Positions 19,051-27,896 of a stretch of 62,498 bases of DNA are shown here, one piece after another. The DNA comes from an uncultured Alphaproteobacteria bacterium (lineage in GTDB: Bacteria; Pseudomonadota; Alphaproteobacteria; HIMB59; GCA-002718135), in the NCBI GenBank assembly GCA_902597015.1, contig CACJWQ010000007.1, positions 1 to 62,498 on the forward strand, in the 5' to 3' direction. Within the stretch, counting starts at the first letter, position 1; every line of letters begins with the position of its first letter. The notes below the pieces were generated by a model. It saw nothing but the letters and a program-made list of their open reading frames with translations. It was not told where the DNA came from and made no database searches. Both the position numbers and the translations under genes were made by a program.

Positions 19051-19927
19051 TTTTTTGACTCCAACGAGAATAAAGTATTTGAAAAATAACAATTGGCAAA
19101 ACCAAAATAATAATTCCACTAAAAGCTAAAGCACTAGCACCTGGCCAATTTCTATTAACAAAGAATTCCTCCCATAATATTTTTCCATAATATAATCTAT
19201 CACTACCACCTAGCATTTCAGGTATAATAAATTCTCCAACAACAGGTATAAAAACTAATAAAGATCCAGCAACAATTCCTGGAACAGACAAAGGAAGAAT
19301 AACTTTAAAAAAGGTTTTAATACGATTTAATCCTAAATCTTTTGATGCTTCAATTAAATTTAAGTCAAATTTATTTAAGTATCCATAGAGTGGTAAAATC
19401 ATCAAAGGTAAATAAGTGTATACAATTCCCATGATGACAGCATATTGATTGTATAATAATTGAAGTGGTTCTGATGTTATGCCTAGGTTTAGAAGTATTA
19501 CATTTAAAATTCCATTATTCTGTAAAATTATTTTCCATGCATATACTCTTAATAAAAATGATGACCAAAATGGAATAACTACTAAAACTAATAGGATATT
19601 TCTTAATCTGATATTTGAAGTCGCAATATAAAAAGCTAATGGGAACCCAATAAGTAAACAAAAAAAAGTAGATATTAGAGCTAGTATCAAAGAATTTACA
19701 AAAGATCCAATGTAGTAATAATCACTAAATATATAAACATAGTTTTCAAATGTAGTATTGATCTTAAATCCATTATCAAAAAGAAAAATATCTTGATAAG
19801 GAGGCATCCCCCATTCTGATACCGAAATTGATATTTTAAAAATTATAGCTAATGGTATAAAAAAAAATAGAACAAGCCAAAAATAAGGACTAAAAACAAA
19901 ATATTTTTCAAATAATTTATTTTTCAA
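19040..19927 (-). CDS. potH: Polyamine ABC transporter permease PotH-like
   Basis: This is the first inner-membrane permease of the importer (295 residues, six spans). The EAA loop EASKDLGLNRIKTFFKVILP is near residue 195 and is followed by PGIVAGSLLVFIPVVGEF, typical of PotB/PotH. Translation starts at TTG 19927, immediately after the potG stop with no gap. Its end overlaps potI by 11 bp, so the two permeases are translationally coupled. Confidence 0.88.
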   Translation of the reverse strand: MKNKLFEKYFVFSPYFWLVLFFFIPLAIIFKISISVSEWGMPPYQDIFLFDNGFKINTTFENYVYIFSDYYYIGSFVNSLILALISTFFCLLIGFPLAFYIATSNIRLRNILLVLVVIPFWSSFLLRVYAWKIILQNNGILNVILLNLGITSEPLQLLYNQYAVIMGIVYTYLPLMILPLYGYLNKFDLNLIEASKDLGLNRIKTFFKVILPLSVPGIVAGSLLVFIPVVGEFIIPEMLGGSDRLYYGKILWEEFFVNRNWPGASALAFSGIIILVLPIVIFQILYSRWSQKNEI

Positions 19928-20995
19928 TTAATCCTCTAAAACCTTGATTGATTCACTTTCCCAACTACAAATGACTTTCTCCCCTTTTGGGAAATTATAA
20001 TTTGAACTGGAGTTAAAATTCTGATCTAAAACTGAAATTATCATATTTTTAATTTTTATTTCATAACGTGTAAAACTTCCCAAATATGATTTTTCTAAGA
20101 TTTCTCCACTAAAGGAATTAAATGAACTTGTTTTCAAATTATTTATTGATTGTATTTTTATTTTCTCTGGTCTTAGTAAAATATTAGTTTTTGTATTTTT
20201 TAATTCTTTGTTTAATTTAAAATTTATATCTAAATCATCAGAATAAAAATTTTCATCTTTCTTATAAATCTCAATTATATTTGCAATTCCTATAAAATTG
20301 GCAGTATAAAGACTTTTAGGATTTTCATAAATCTCTTCAGGGCTAGAGCATTCCAAAATAAGACCATTCTTCATTATTGCCATTCTATCAGATAAGGACA
20401 TTGCTTCTTCCTGATCATGGGTAACAAAAACAAATGTAATTTTTAGTTTCTTTTGGAGGGTTGTTAACTCTAATTGCGTTTTTGATCTTAGTTTTTTATC
20501 TAGTGCTGCAAGAGGCTCATCTAATAATAATAACTTAGGTTTTTTTATTAAGCACCTTCCAAGGGCAACTCGTTGCTGCTCCCCCCCTGATAATTGCTTA
20601 ATTCTTCTATTTAATAAATGTTCAATAGATAAAAGTTTGGCAATATTTCTTACGTTTATTTCAATTTCTTTTTGGGTAAAATTTTCTTTTATTCCAAAAG
20701 CTAAATTATTAAATACGTTTAAGTGAGGAAATAGAGCATACGATTGAAACATATAATTTAATGGTCTTTCAAAAGGCTCAAGGTTTGTTATGTCCGTTCC
20801 GTCGAGTATTACACGTCCTGTATCTGGCTTCTCAAATCCACCTAGTATTCTTAGTAAGGTAGTTTTGCCTGAGCCCGATGATCCTAAGAGACCAAAAAAT
20901 TCAGATTTTGAAATATTTAAATTAATATTTTCTAAAACTTTGTTATCTCCAAATGATTTAGAAATATTTTCAATTACAAGAAAATTATTATCCAT
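19928..20995 (-). CDS. potG: Polyamine ABC transporter ATP-binding protein PotG/PotA-like
   Basis: The 355-residue ATPase has Walker A GSSGSGKTT near residue 38, signature LSGGEQQRVALGR near residue 140, Walker B LLLLDEP, and a C-terminal TOBE-type domain from about residue 245. It energises uptake by the PotF-PotH-PotI system. Its ATG lies only six bases after a strong hairpin that separates it from potF, so its expression relative to potF is probably set post-transcriptionally. Confidence 0.9.
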   Translation of the reverse strand: MDNNFLVIENISKSFGDNKVLENINLNISKSEFFGLLGSSGSGKTTLLRILGGFEKPDTGRVILDGTDITNLEPFERPLNYMFQSYALFPHLNVFNNLAFGIKENFTQKEIEINVRNIAKLLSIEHLLNRRIKQLSGGEQQRVALGRCLIKKPKLLLLDEPLAALDKKLRSKTQLELTTLQKKLKITFVFVTHDQEEAMSLSDRMAIMKNGLILECSSPEEIYENPKSLYTANFIGIANIIEIYKKDENFYSDDLDINFKLNKELKNTKTNILLRPEKIKIQSINNLKTSSFNSFSGEILEKSYLGSFTRYEIKIKNMIISVLDQNFNSSSNYNFPKGEKVICSWESESIKVLED

Positions 20996-21001
20996 CTTAA
21001 A

Positions 21002-21031
21002 TCAGCACTAATATTAATATATTAGTGCTGA
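21002..21031 (-). promoter_or_regulatory. Intercistronic hairpin between potF and potG
   Basis: The arms TCAGCACTAATAT (21002-21014) and ATATTAGTGCTGA (21019-21031) are perfectly complementary over 13 bp with a 4-base loop. It lies 15 bases after the potF stop and six before the potG start, and has only a weak T run on the minus-strand side. It is best read as a 3'-end stabiliser or partial terminator that raises potF (periplasmic protein) mRNA over the membrane components. On the plus strand it is followed after some bases by six Ts, but no plus-strand gene ends there. Confidence 0.75.
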
Positions 21032-21046
21032 AATGAAGTATATTTT

Positions 21047-22093
21047 TTAATTTGATTTAAATTTATTAAAATATTTAGTTGATAATTGTGCTTTTTTAGG
21101 TGAGTCAGCAGTATCAGCAAATAGCATACTTAAAGTTGCTTCATCTGGATAAATAGCTGGATCTCCTAAAATTTCTGGATCAACTAGCTCATTAGCTGCT
21201 TTGTTTGGATTAGAATACCAAACATAGTTTGTAATATCTGCAGCAACTTCAGGGCGCAAAATATAATTTATAAACTTATGTGCATTTAAAACATTTTTTG
21301 CATCAGCTGGAATTGCCATCATATCAAACCAAATTACAGTTCCCTCTGAAGGAATAGAATACCAAACTGGTTCTATTTCTTCGTATGCAGCAATAAAAAC
21401 ATCACCTGACCATCCCATAGCTAGACAAATTTCACCATTAGCAAGATCATCTATATATTGAGAAGAATCAAAATACCTAATGAAAGGTCTAATTTCCTGC
21501 AACATTGAAAGAGCAGCTTTATAATCATTTTCGTCTTCGGTGTTAGGATCTTTACCTACATATTTTAAGGCAATTTCCATTACTTCAGATGGTGCATCTA
21601 ACATTGCTATACCACAATCTTCATATTTAGAAGCTATAGCTGGGTCAAATAAAACACTCCAACTAGTAACCTCATCTTCATCAACCTTATCAGTATTGTA
21701 ACCAATACCAGTTGTGCCATACATATAGTTTACTGAATACTGACCGCCTGGATCATGTGCATCTATCTTTGATAAAACTTCTGGATCTAAATTTCCTAAG
21801 TTCGATAATTCAGATTTATCAAGTTTTTGAAAAACTCCAGCCTTGATTTGGTTTTCTAAAAAAGAACCAGAAGGCACGACAATATCATAGCCAGACCCAC
21901 CAGCTAAAAGTTTAGCTTCAAGAACCTCATTTGAATCAAAAACATCATATGTTACATCAATGCCAAATTCATTTTCAAAATTTTCAATTGTATCTTCGGC
22001 AATGTAGTCAGACCAATTGTAAATAAATAATTCTTCTTTAGCCTGCGCTGAAAAAGAAATTAAAACTAATAGAGATATAAAATACTTAAGCAT
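21047..22093 (-). CDS. potF: Putrescine/spermidine periplasmic binding protein PotF/PotD-like
   Basis: The 348-residue protein has a Sec signal peptide (residues 1-18, ending SFSAQA) and then ELFIYNWSDYIAEDTIENF, the classic PotD/PotF start with the polyamine-binding WSDY segment. It delivers the ligand to PotGHI. A strong Shine-Dalgarno AGGAGGGG lies at 22098-22105, five bases before the ATG, stronger than those of its neighbours. The aguB gene lies 40 bp upstream, so the ligand may be putrescine, agmatine or a related guanidino compound. Confidence 0.9.
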   Translation of the reverse strand: MLKYFISLLVLISFSAQAKEELFIYNWSDYIAEDTIENFENEFGIDVTYDVFDSNEVLEAKLLAGGSGYDIVVPSGSFLENQIKAGVFQKLDKSELSNLGNLDPEVLSKIDAHDPGGQYSVNYMYGTTGIGYNTDKVDEDEVTSWSVLFDPAIASKYEDCGIAMLDAPSEVMEIALKYVGKDPNTEDENDYKAALSMLQEIRPFIRYFDSSQYIDDLANGEICLAMGWSGDVFIAAYEEIEPVWYSIPSEGTVIWFDMMAIPADAKNVLNAHKFINYILRPEVAADITNYVWYSNPNKAANELVDPEILGDPAIYPDEATLSMLFADTADSPKKAQLSTKYFNKFKSN

Positions 22094-22133
22094 TATTCCC
22101 CTCCTAAATAAAAATTACATTAAATAAAATAAA

Positions 22134-22991
22134 TTAAAAATCGAGAATTTTTTTATATAGATCTGGCCTTCTGTCTCTAAAGTTACCCCATAATTTTCTA
22201 TATTCTCTTGAAATTAACAAATCTAAAGTTGCAGTTATTATTCCTTCATCCTTATCATTCATACGATTTATTACATTTCCAAGATGATCCAGTATAAAAG
22301 AATTGCCATAAAAATTTAATTCAATATCAGCTTCGACCTCCTTCCCTATTCTATTCGAAGTTATTATAGGGATTTGATTTGCAGCAGCATGTCCTACCAT
22401 TGTATTAATCCAATGATCCTTTGAATTTAACTCAGGCATGTGTGGCTCAGAGCCAATTGCTGATGGATAAAAAATTAAATCTGCACCTTTCAATGTTAAT
22501 ATTCTTGCACATTCAGGAAACCACTGATCCCAACAAATTGCACAACCAACTTTTGCTTGAGGAGTGTCAAAAACCATAAAACCTGTGTTGCCTTTTTCAA
22601 AATAATACTTCTCATTATATCCAGGTCCTTCTGGGATGTGAGATTTATTATAAACTTCACTTATTTTACCGAAAGAATCAATCATAACTAGAGAGTTAAA
22701 AAACTTATTTTCCTTTTTTTGAAAAAAACTAATTGGTAATGAAATCTTTTTATCTTTACAGATATTAGATAATTTTTCGAACATTGGATTAGAAGGAAAA
22801 TCAATTGCAAGATCAAAAAATTTATCATTTTTTGTTGAACAAAAATAATAATCTTGAAATAATTCTTGCAGAAGTAAAATATCAACATTTTCATTTGATG
22901 CTTTTTCAACTAAACTAATTGCTTTATTTAAATTAGCGTCAAAGTCGCCTTTAATAGCCTTGAATTGTGATGTTGCTACTTTTACTTTCAT
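22134..22991 (-). CDS. aguB: N-carbamoylputrescine amidase
   Basis: This nitrilase-superfamily enzyme converts N-carbamoylputrescine to putrescine, CO2 and ammonia. The catalytic triad residues are visible: glutamate in LLLQELFQDYYF, lysine in YNKSHIPEGPGYNEKYYF and cysteine in CAICWDQWFPE. The YNEKYYF segment is characteristic of AguB. I use the ATG at 22991 (MKVKVATSQF), which overlaps the aguA stop as ATGA; a longer reading from 23018 adds nine unlikely residues. The product is 285 residues. Confidence 0.92.
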   Translation of the reverse strand: MKVKVATSQFKAIKGDFDANLNKAISLVEKASNENVDILLLQELFQDYYFCSTKNDKFFDLAIDFPSNPMFEKLSNICKDKKISLPISFFQKKENKFFNSLVMIDSFGKISEVYNKSHIPEGPGYNEKYYFEKGNTGFMVFDTPQAKVGCAICWDQWFPECARILTLKGADLIFYPSAIGSEPHMPELNSKDHWINTMVGHAAANQIPIITSNRIGKEVEADIELNFYGNSFILDHLGNVINRMNDKDEGIITATLDLLISREYRKLWGNFRDRRPDLYKKILDF

Positions 22992-23971
22992 ATTTTTGGT
23001 ACATTCATTGTTATACAATGAATATTTCCACCACCATAATTTATATTTTCTGTTTCCAACATCATAATTTCTCTATTTGGGAATAACTTTTCAAAAGTTA
23101 ATTTTACCTCATTATCTTCCTTAACATTGAATTTAGGTAAGATAATTTTATTTTTACTGAAATAGAAATTTATATATGAACTAATAATATTCTTATTATT
23201 AATCTTTTTTCTTGTAGGTAAAGGAACTTCAATTAAATCAAATGTCTGATTAGTATCTCTAAAAAATTTAATAAGATCAGCTTTGTTTTTTTCTAATATT
23301 TCATAATTAGGATCTAATTTGTGAGTTGTGGCAATTAAATATTGATTTTTTCCTATCGGGCATAATAAATTATCGACATGACCATCTGTATCATCCTCTA
23401 TTAGTCCATTTTCAAATAAAAAAATATAATTTAAGTCAAACAAGAGCTTTAATTCTTTAATAATATATTCATTATTATGTTTTTGTTTTCTATTTTTATT
23501 AAATATTACATTTTTAGTGCTAAATAAATTTTTTTTATCATCATAAGTTATTGCTCCTCCTTCAATAACTAAGTCAGAAATTTTTGTTGGGATATTTAAA
23601 TAGTTTGAAATAAATTTTGATATTTTATTATCATTTAAATAATCTGGATACTTTCCATAACCATTAAATTCAAAGCTAATTGATTTTAATTTTTCATTTT
23701 CATTATAAAAAATTGGTGCAATATCTCGCATCCAAGAATCATCTAATTTACATTCTATAATATCTATATTTTTATGATCAGTTTTATTTTGAATTTCATT
23801 AATGTCTTCTTTATTTGACAAAACAATAACCTGCTCAGTTTTTGCAATTTCATTAATTACATTTGCAACTTCATCTCTAGCCTTATTAATAATTTTACCA
23901 TAGAGATCTTTATTACATGGCCAAGCAATCAAACAATATTGGTGTTCATGCCATTCAGGAATTAGTTTCAT
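22988..23971 (-). CDS. aguA: Agmatine deiminase
   Basis: AguA hydrolyses agmatine to N-carbamoylputrescine and ammonia. The 327-residue protein has the guanidine-modifying fold motifs: PEWHEHQYCLIAWP at the N-terminus, DSWMRDIAPIF, VIEGGAI, DTDGHVDN (catalytic histidine) and the nucleophile C319 in GGGNIHCIT. It is the first gene of the aguA-aguB-potFGHI operon, and its start lies only 28 bp from that of the divergent HD-domain gene. Confidence 0.93.
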   Translation of the reverse strand: MKLIPEWHEHQYCLIAWPCNKDLYGKIINKARDEVANVINEIAKTEQVIVLSNKEDINEIQNKTDHKNIDIIECKLDDSWMRDIAPIFYNENEKLKSISFEFNGYGKYPDYLNDNKISKFISNYLNIPTKISDLVIEGGAITYDDKKNLFSTKNVIFNKNRKQKHNNEYIIKELKLLFDLNYIFLFENGLIEDDTDGHVDNLLCPIGKNQYLIATTHKLDPNYEILEKNKADLIKFFRDTNQTFDLIEVPLPTRKKINNKNIISSYINFYFSKNKIILPKFNVKEDNEVKLTFEKLFPNREIMMLETENINYGGGNIHCITMNVPKI

Positions 23972-23999
23972 AAAATTTAAAAATATGTATAATTATTTC

Positions 24000-24563
24000 A
24001 TGTCTAAAGATGAAGTAAAATTCACTGAAATGAAACATGGTGATAAAGAGGATTATGAACTTCTTGCTAATTTTGAAGATAAATTTATTGAAGGTACAGC
24101 TGATAGAATAGTAAGAGTGCTAGAAAGTTTAGACAATTCTTTAGGTGGCTATAAGGTATCTAGATTAGAACATTCTCTTCAAACTGCATCAAGAGCGTTA
24201 CGTGAACAAGCTTCTGAAGAAATGGTGGTAGCCTCCTTATTGCATGATATAGGTGATGAAATTGCGCCTCTTAATCATTCTGAACTTGCAGCTGCAGTAT
24301 TAAAACCTTTTGTGTCTGAAAAAACAAGATGGATTGTAGAACAACACGGTTTGTTTCAAGCCTACTACTATAATCATTATTATGGAAAAGATAGAAATCT
24401 AAGAGATAAGTTCATAGGTCATGAATTCTTTAAAGATACTATAGATTTTTGTGAAAGATGGGATCAAGCATCATTTGATCCAAATTATGATACAATTCCT
24501 CTAAAAGAATTTGTTCCAATGGTTCAAAGAATATTTAATAGAACACCTTATAGAAATTTATAA
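24000..24563 (+). CDS. HD-domain protein, PhnZ-fold relative of unknown function
   Basis: The 187-residue protein has the HD metal-site pattern: LEHSLQTASRA (first histidine), VASLLHDIGDE (HD pair), NHSELAA, EQHGLFQ and a late aspartate in ERWDQASFD. The spacing resembles the diiron oxygenase PhnZ and TmpB, but the tyrosine and glutamate of PhnZ's YxxE motif ahead of the first histidine align with Leu and Tyr here (LGGY). Oxygenase activity is therefore not supported. I chose the ATG at 24000 (MSKDEVKFTEM) over the one at 23985. It abuts the convergent thioesterase gene and is probably linked to quaternary-amine metabolism by context only. Confidence 0.75.
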   Translation: MSKDEVKFTEMKHGDKEDYELLANFEDKFIEGTADRIVRVLESLDNSLGGYKVSRLEHSLQTASRALREQASEEMVVASLLHDIGDEIAPLNHSELAAAVLKPFVSEKTRWIVEQHGLFQAYYYNHYYGKDRNLRDKFIGHEFFKDTIDFCERWDQASFDPNYDTIPLKEFVPMVQRIFNRTPYRNL

Positions 24564-25031
24564 TTATTTTTTTAACTTGTTGATTAGTGCAAGGTTACCT
24601 GGATCAAAGTTATTTTTATTTTCTTGAATAAATTTATCTATATCTTTTTGCTTTTCTAATTCTAATTCAGAAACTTTTCTAATATTTAAATCAACATATA
24701 AAGAGCAAACCTCTGTTGTTGCTGCTCTGTAACCTTCAAGCTTATGAGTCATTTCTAATTTGTAAATTAATCTTTTTTTATCCCTATCAAGAAATAACAA
24801 ATTAATATCTACTTCATCGCCCTCTTTCACTTCTTGGTCATAAGTTGTGTGTGACTCTACGGCGAAAGTAGTTTTCTTCTCTGTTTTTGCAGAAGTTTCA
24901 CCCATATTAAATTTTTGTAAAAGAACTTCCCATCCAGCATCAAAAAGATGAATATAAAATGCCAAATTCATATGACCATTGTAATCTGTCCATTCTTTTT
25001 TAACTCTTCCTGAATTTAAATATATCTTCAT
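24564..25031 (-). CDS. cdhB: Hotdog thioesterase, CdhB-like (carnitine catabolism)
   Basis: This 155-residue single hotdog-fold protein starts with a conserved VKKEWTDYNGHMNLAFYIHLFD segment (residues 10-31), whose DYNGHMN motif is typical of 4HBT-type acyl-CoA thioesterases. In carnitine operons such a protein (CdhB, betainyl-CoA thioesterase) releases glycine betaine, and in some bacteria it is fused to carnitine dehydrogenase. Here it is separate and divergent from the BKACE gene by 42 bp. The assignment rests on fold plus neighbours. Confidence 0.78.
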   Translation of the reverse strand: MKIYLNSGRVKKEWTDYNGHMNLAFYIHLFDAGWEVLLQKFNMGETSAKTEKKTTFAVESHTTYDQEVKEGDEVDINLLFLDRDKKRLIYKLEMTHKLEGYRAATTEVCSLYVDLNIRKVSELELEKQKDIDKFIQENKNNFDPGNLALINKLKK

Positions 25032-25073
25032 TGTTTTTCTTTATTAATTCAAAAAATATAGTAGTTTAAAATA

Positions 25074-25964
25074 ATGAATAATGAAGTAATAATTTCGTGT
25101 GCCGTTACTGGATCAGGAGATACAGCAAGTAAACATCCTGAATTACCTATAACGCCAAAACAAATTGCTGATGCTTCAATTGAAGCTGCCAAAGCGGGTG
25201 CAGCAATAGCTCATGTACATGTAAGGGAGCCTGATGGCAAACCTTCTAGAAATTTAAGTTATTATAAAGAAGTGGCAGATAGAATTCGCTCTTCTGAAAC
25301 TGATGTAGTTTTAAATTTTACTACAGGTATGGGTGGTGATTTTGAAGTTGGAACAGGTAAAGATCCTTTAAATCCAGTGGGAGCAAATACGGATATGATC
25401 GATGCATTAAGTAGATTAGAACATGTTGAAGAATTATTACCTGAAATTTGCACTTTAGATTGCGGATCACTAAATTTTGGTGACTCAAACATGACATTTA
25501 TTCATACACCGATACAACTAAGAGCTGCAGCAAAAAAAATGCAGGAGCTTGGAGTGAAACCAGAAATGGAAGCTTTTGAAATGGGTCATTTATGGTTTGC
25601 TAACCAACTTTATAAAGAAGGTTTAATTGATGGTCCTCCTTTTTATCAAATATGCCTTGGTATACCTTGGGGGTCACCAGCAACAACGAGCGCAATGAAA
25701 GCTATGGCTGAAATGGTACCTTCTGAAGGTATTTGGTCTGGATTTGGAATAGGAAGATCGCAAATGCCTATGGCTGCACAAGCGGTTATTTTAGGAGGAA
25801 ATGTTCGTGTGGGACTTGAAGACAATCTTTATTTAAAAAAAGGAGTTTTTGCATCAAATGCACAGTTGGTTGAAAAGGCAAGATGTATTGTTGAAGATAT
25901 GGGAGCGTCTATTTTATCCCCGCAACAGACAAGAGAGAAATTAAAACTAAAAAAACATTTTTAA
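25074..25964 (+). CDS. cdhC: BKACE family 3-dehydrocarnitine cleavage enzyme
   Basis: BKACE (beta-keto acid cleavage) enzymes use acetyl-CoA and Zn2+ to cleave beta-keto acids to acetoacetate plus a CoA ester. The 296-residue protein has the zinc ligands H47 and H49 in [10 protein letters not shown] and a late glutamate in [10 protein letters not shown]. The neighbouring carnitine dehydrogenase and thioesterase make 3-dehydrocarnitine the likely substrate, giving betainyl-CoA and acetoacetate. Its stop is followed after one base by the TTG start of the dehydrogenase. Confidence 0.88.
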   Translation: MNNEVIISCAVTGSGDTASKHPELPITPKQIADASIEAAKAGAAIAHVHVREPDGKPSRNLSYYKEVADRIRSSETDVVLNFTTGMGGDFEVGTGKDPLNPVGANTDMIDALSRLEHVEELLPEICTLDCGSLNFGDSNMTFIHTPIQLRAAAKKMQELGVKPEMEAFEMGHLWFANQLYKEGLIDGPPFYQICLGIPWGSPATTSAMKAMAEMVPSEGIWSGFGIGRSQMPMAAQAVILGGNVRVGLEDNLYLKKGVFASNAQLVEKARCIVEDMGASILSPQQTREKLKLKKHF

Positions 25965-25965
25965 T

Positions 25966-26886
25966 TTGAAAAATATTACTGTCATTGGAACTGGTGTAAT
26001 TGGTACCGGCTGGATACTTAGATTTCTCGCTAATGGTATAAAAGTTAAAGCATTTGATAAAAATTCTCAGCAATTAAATTTTCTAAAAGATGAAATAACA
26101 AGAACAAACTTAATTATAAAGAAATTATATAATAAAAAAATCAATTTCAAAAATTTGGAAATCGCCAACAATATTGAGGAGGCAGTGAAAAATGCAGATT
26201 TAATTCAGGAAAATGTACCTGAACGACTATCTTTAAAAAAAGATGTTATAAAAAATATAAGTAAATATTCACCCTCAAATTCAATAATTGCTTCAAGTTC
26301 ATCTGGTTTACTTCCATCAGATTTACAATCAAAATGTATTAATCCAAAAAGATTAATCATAGCTCATCCCTTTAACCCTGTATATATTCTCCCTTTGGTT
26401 GAAATTGTAAAAGGTAAAAAAACTTCAAATTTATATCTTAATAAAGCAAAAAAATTTTATCAAAAAATTAAAATGAAAACATTATTGGTAGAAAAAGAAT
26501 TACCAGGCTTTTTATCTGATAGATTGCAAGAAGCTTTGTGGAGAGAGGGTTTACATATTATAAACGATGGATATGCTTCAACAAAAGATTTAGATGAAGC
26601 AATCACTTATGGACCTGGTATGAGGTGGGCTCTAATGGGAACTTTTCTTACTTTTCATCTTGCTGGAGGAGAAATGGGTATGAAACATATGCTAGATCAG
26701 TTTGGACCAGCATTGAAGCTTCCATGGACTAAACTCAAATCTCCAAAACTAACAAAAAAACTTAAAGAAAAAATCATCAAAGGAACAAAAAAACAATCAA
26801 ATAATCATTCTATAAAAGATTTAAGTAACATAAGAGATAATTTCTTAATAGATTTGCTAGAATTAAAGAAAAAATATAAATTATAA
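25966..26886 (+). CDS. cdhA: L-carnitine 3-dehydrogenase (3-hydroxyacyl-CoA dehydrogenase family)
   Basis: The enzyme oxidises L-carnitine to 3-dehydrocarnitine with NAD+. The 306-residue protein has an N-terminal Rossmann fold (VIGTGVIGTGW, residues 6-16), the catalytic-histidine region IIAHPFNPVYILPLVEIVKG near residue 127, and GFLSDRLQEALWREGLHI, typical of carnitine dehydrogenases. It starts with TTG at 25966, one base after cdhC. It ends at the dehydrogenase domain without the fused thioesterase found in some rhizobial enzymes, consistent with the separate cdhB-like gene. Confidence 0.87.
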   Translation: MKNITVIGTGVIGTGWILRFLANGIKVKAFDKNSQQLNFLKDEITRTNLIIKKLYNKKINFKNLEIANNIEEAVKNADLIQENVPERLSLKKDVIKNISKYSPSNSIIASSSSGLLPSDLQSKCINPKRLIIAHPFNPVYILPLVEIVKGKKTSNLYLNKAKKFYQKIKMKTLLVEKELPGFLSDRLQEALWREGLHIINDGYASTKDLDEAITYGPGMRWALMGTFLTFHLAGGEMGMKHMLDQFGPALKLPWTKLKSPKLTKKLKEKIIKGTKKQSNNHSIKDLSNIRDNFLIDLLELKKKYKL

Positions 26887-26888
26887 TT

Positions 26889-27896
26889 ATGACAATAATT
26901 TCAAAATATGTAGCTTTAAAAAATTATATACCAACTGGCTTACCCAAAGAAGAGGATTTTGAAATTAAATCTAAAACTTTAGAATTAGATGAAATAAATA
27001 ATATTCATGTTCTTAATTCATGGATATCTGTTGATCCATATATGAGAGCAAGAATGACAGAACGTAAAAATTATAAACCACCCTTTTTACTAGGCGAGGA
27101 AATGGAAGGTTATGCAATTGGGTCAGTCCAAAAATCAAAAGATTCACAATTTAAAGAAGGAGATGTTGTTTTCAGTAATTTTGGAATGAGAGATAACTTC
27201 ATTTGCAAAGGAGGTGATTTAAAAAAAATAAAAAACACCAATCTTCCATTGCAAACTTATCTAGGACCTTTAGGAATGACAGGTCAAACAGCATATATTG
27301 GTCTTTTTAATCATGGGAATATACAAAGGGGACAAAGTATTCTTGTATCTTCAGCAGGTGGAAGTGTTGGGTCAACAGTTTGTCAAATTGCAAAAAATTT
27401 AGGATGTAAAGTTTATGCTAGTACAGGATCAGATGAAAAAGTTGATTGGTTAAAAAATGAATTAAATGTTGATGTAGCATTTAATTATAAAAAAATTGAT
27501 AACCTTGTTCTTCACTTGAAAGAAATTTGTCCTGAAGGATTTGACTTATACTTTGATAATGTTGGAGGTGATTTTTTAGAGTCTGCAATTTTTCGAATGA
27601 AAAATTTTGGAAGAATTATAATTTGCGGAAGAATATCTCAAATGAATTCAACTTCTGCTCCTGCTGGACTAAAAAATATGGCTCATGTATTAGTAAAAAG
27701 ATTAACAATAAAAGGTTTTTTAATTTTTGATCATGAAAATGATAACGAGCCTTTTGAAACTGATATGCGAAATTGGCTTTCAGAAGGAAAAATAAAATTC
27801 AAAGAAACAATTTATGAAAATATAGAAAATGCTCCTAAAGCATTTATAGATCTACTTAATGGTAAAAATTTAGGTAAAATGTTAGTCAAAATTTAA
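26889..27896 (+). CDS. MDR-family NADPH-dependent oxidoreductase (CurA/PTGR-like)
   Basis: This 335-residue medium-chain dehydrogenase/reductase of the zinc-free leukotriene B4 12-hydroxydehydrogenase/CurA type has SWISVDPYMRARM near residue 45 and the nucleotide-binding SSAGGSVGSTVCQIA near residue 155. These enzymes reduce alpha,beta-unsaturated carbonyls with NADPH. It follows cdhA after 2 bp, suggesting a role in handling a reactive intermediate of the same pathway, but none of the known carnitine steps requires it. Its end abuts the convergent regulator gene. Confidence 0.82.
   Translation: MTIISKYVALKNYIPTGLPKEEDFEIKSKTLELDEINNIHVLNSWISVDPYMRARMTERKNYKPPFLLGEEMEGYAIGSVQKSKDSQFKEGDVVFSNFGMRDNFICKGGDLKKIKNTNLPLQTYLGPLGMTGQTAYIGLFNHGNIQRGQSILVSSAGGSVGSTVCQIAKNLGCKVYASTGSDEKVDWLKNELNVDVAFNYKKIDNLVLHLKEICPEGFDLYFDNVGGDFLESAIFRMKNFGRIIICGRISQMNSTSAPAGLKNMAHVLVKRLTIKGFLIFDHENDNEPFETDMRNWLSEGKIKFKETIYENIENAPKAFIDLLNGKNLGKMLVKI

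Noticed and set aside
19051-19119. Longer potI reading
   Set aside because: It lies inside potH and adds an atypical leader; the ATG at 19050 gives a normal start.
22992-23018. Longer aguB reading
   Set aside because: The ATG at 22991 overlaps the aguA stop as ATGA and gives the standard nitrilase N-terminus.
24000-24563. Assignment as PhnZ or TmpB
   Set aside because: The YxxE motif that marks these oxygenases is not present (LGGY instead), so I call only the fold.
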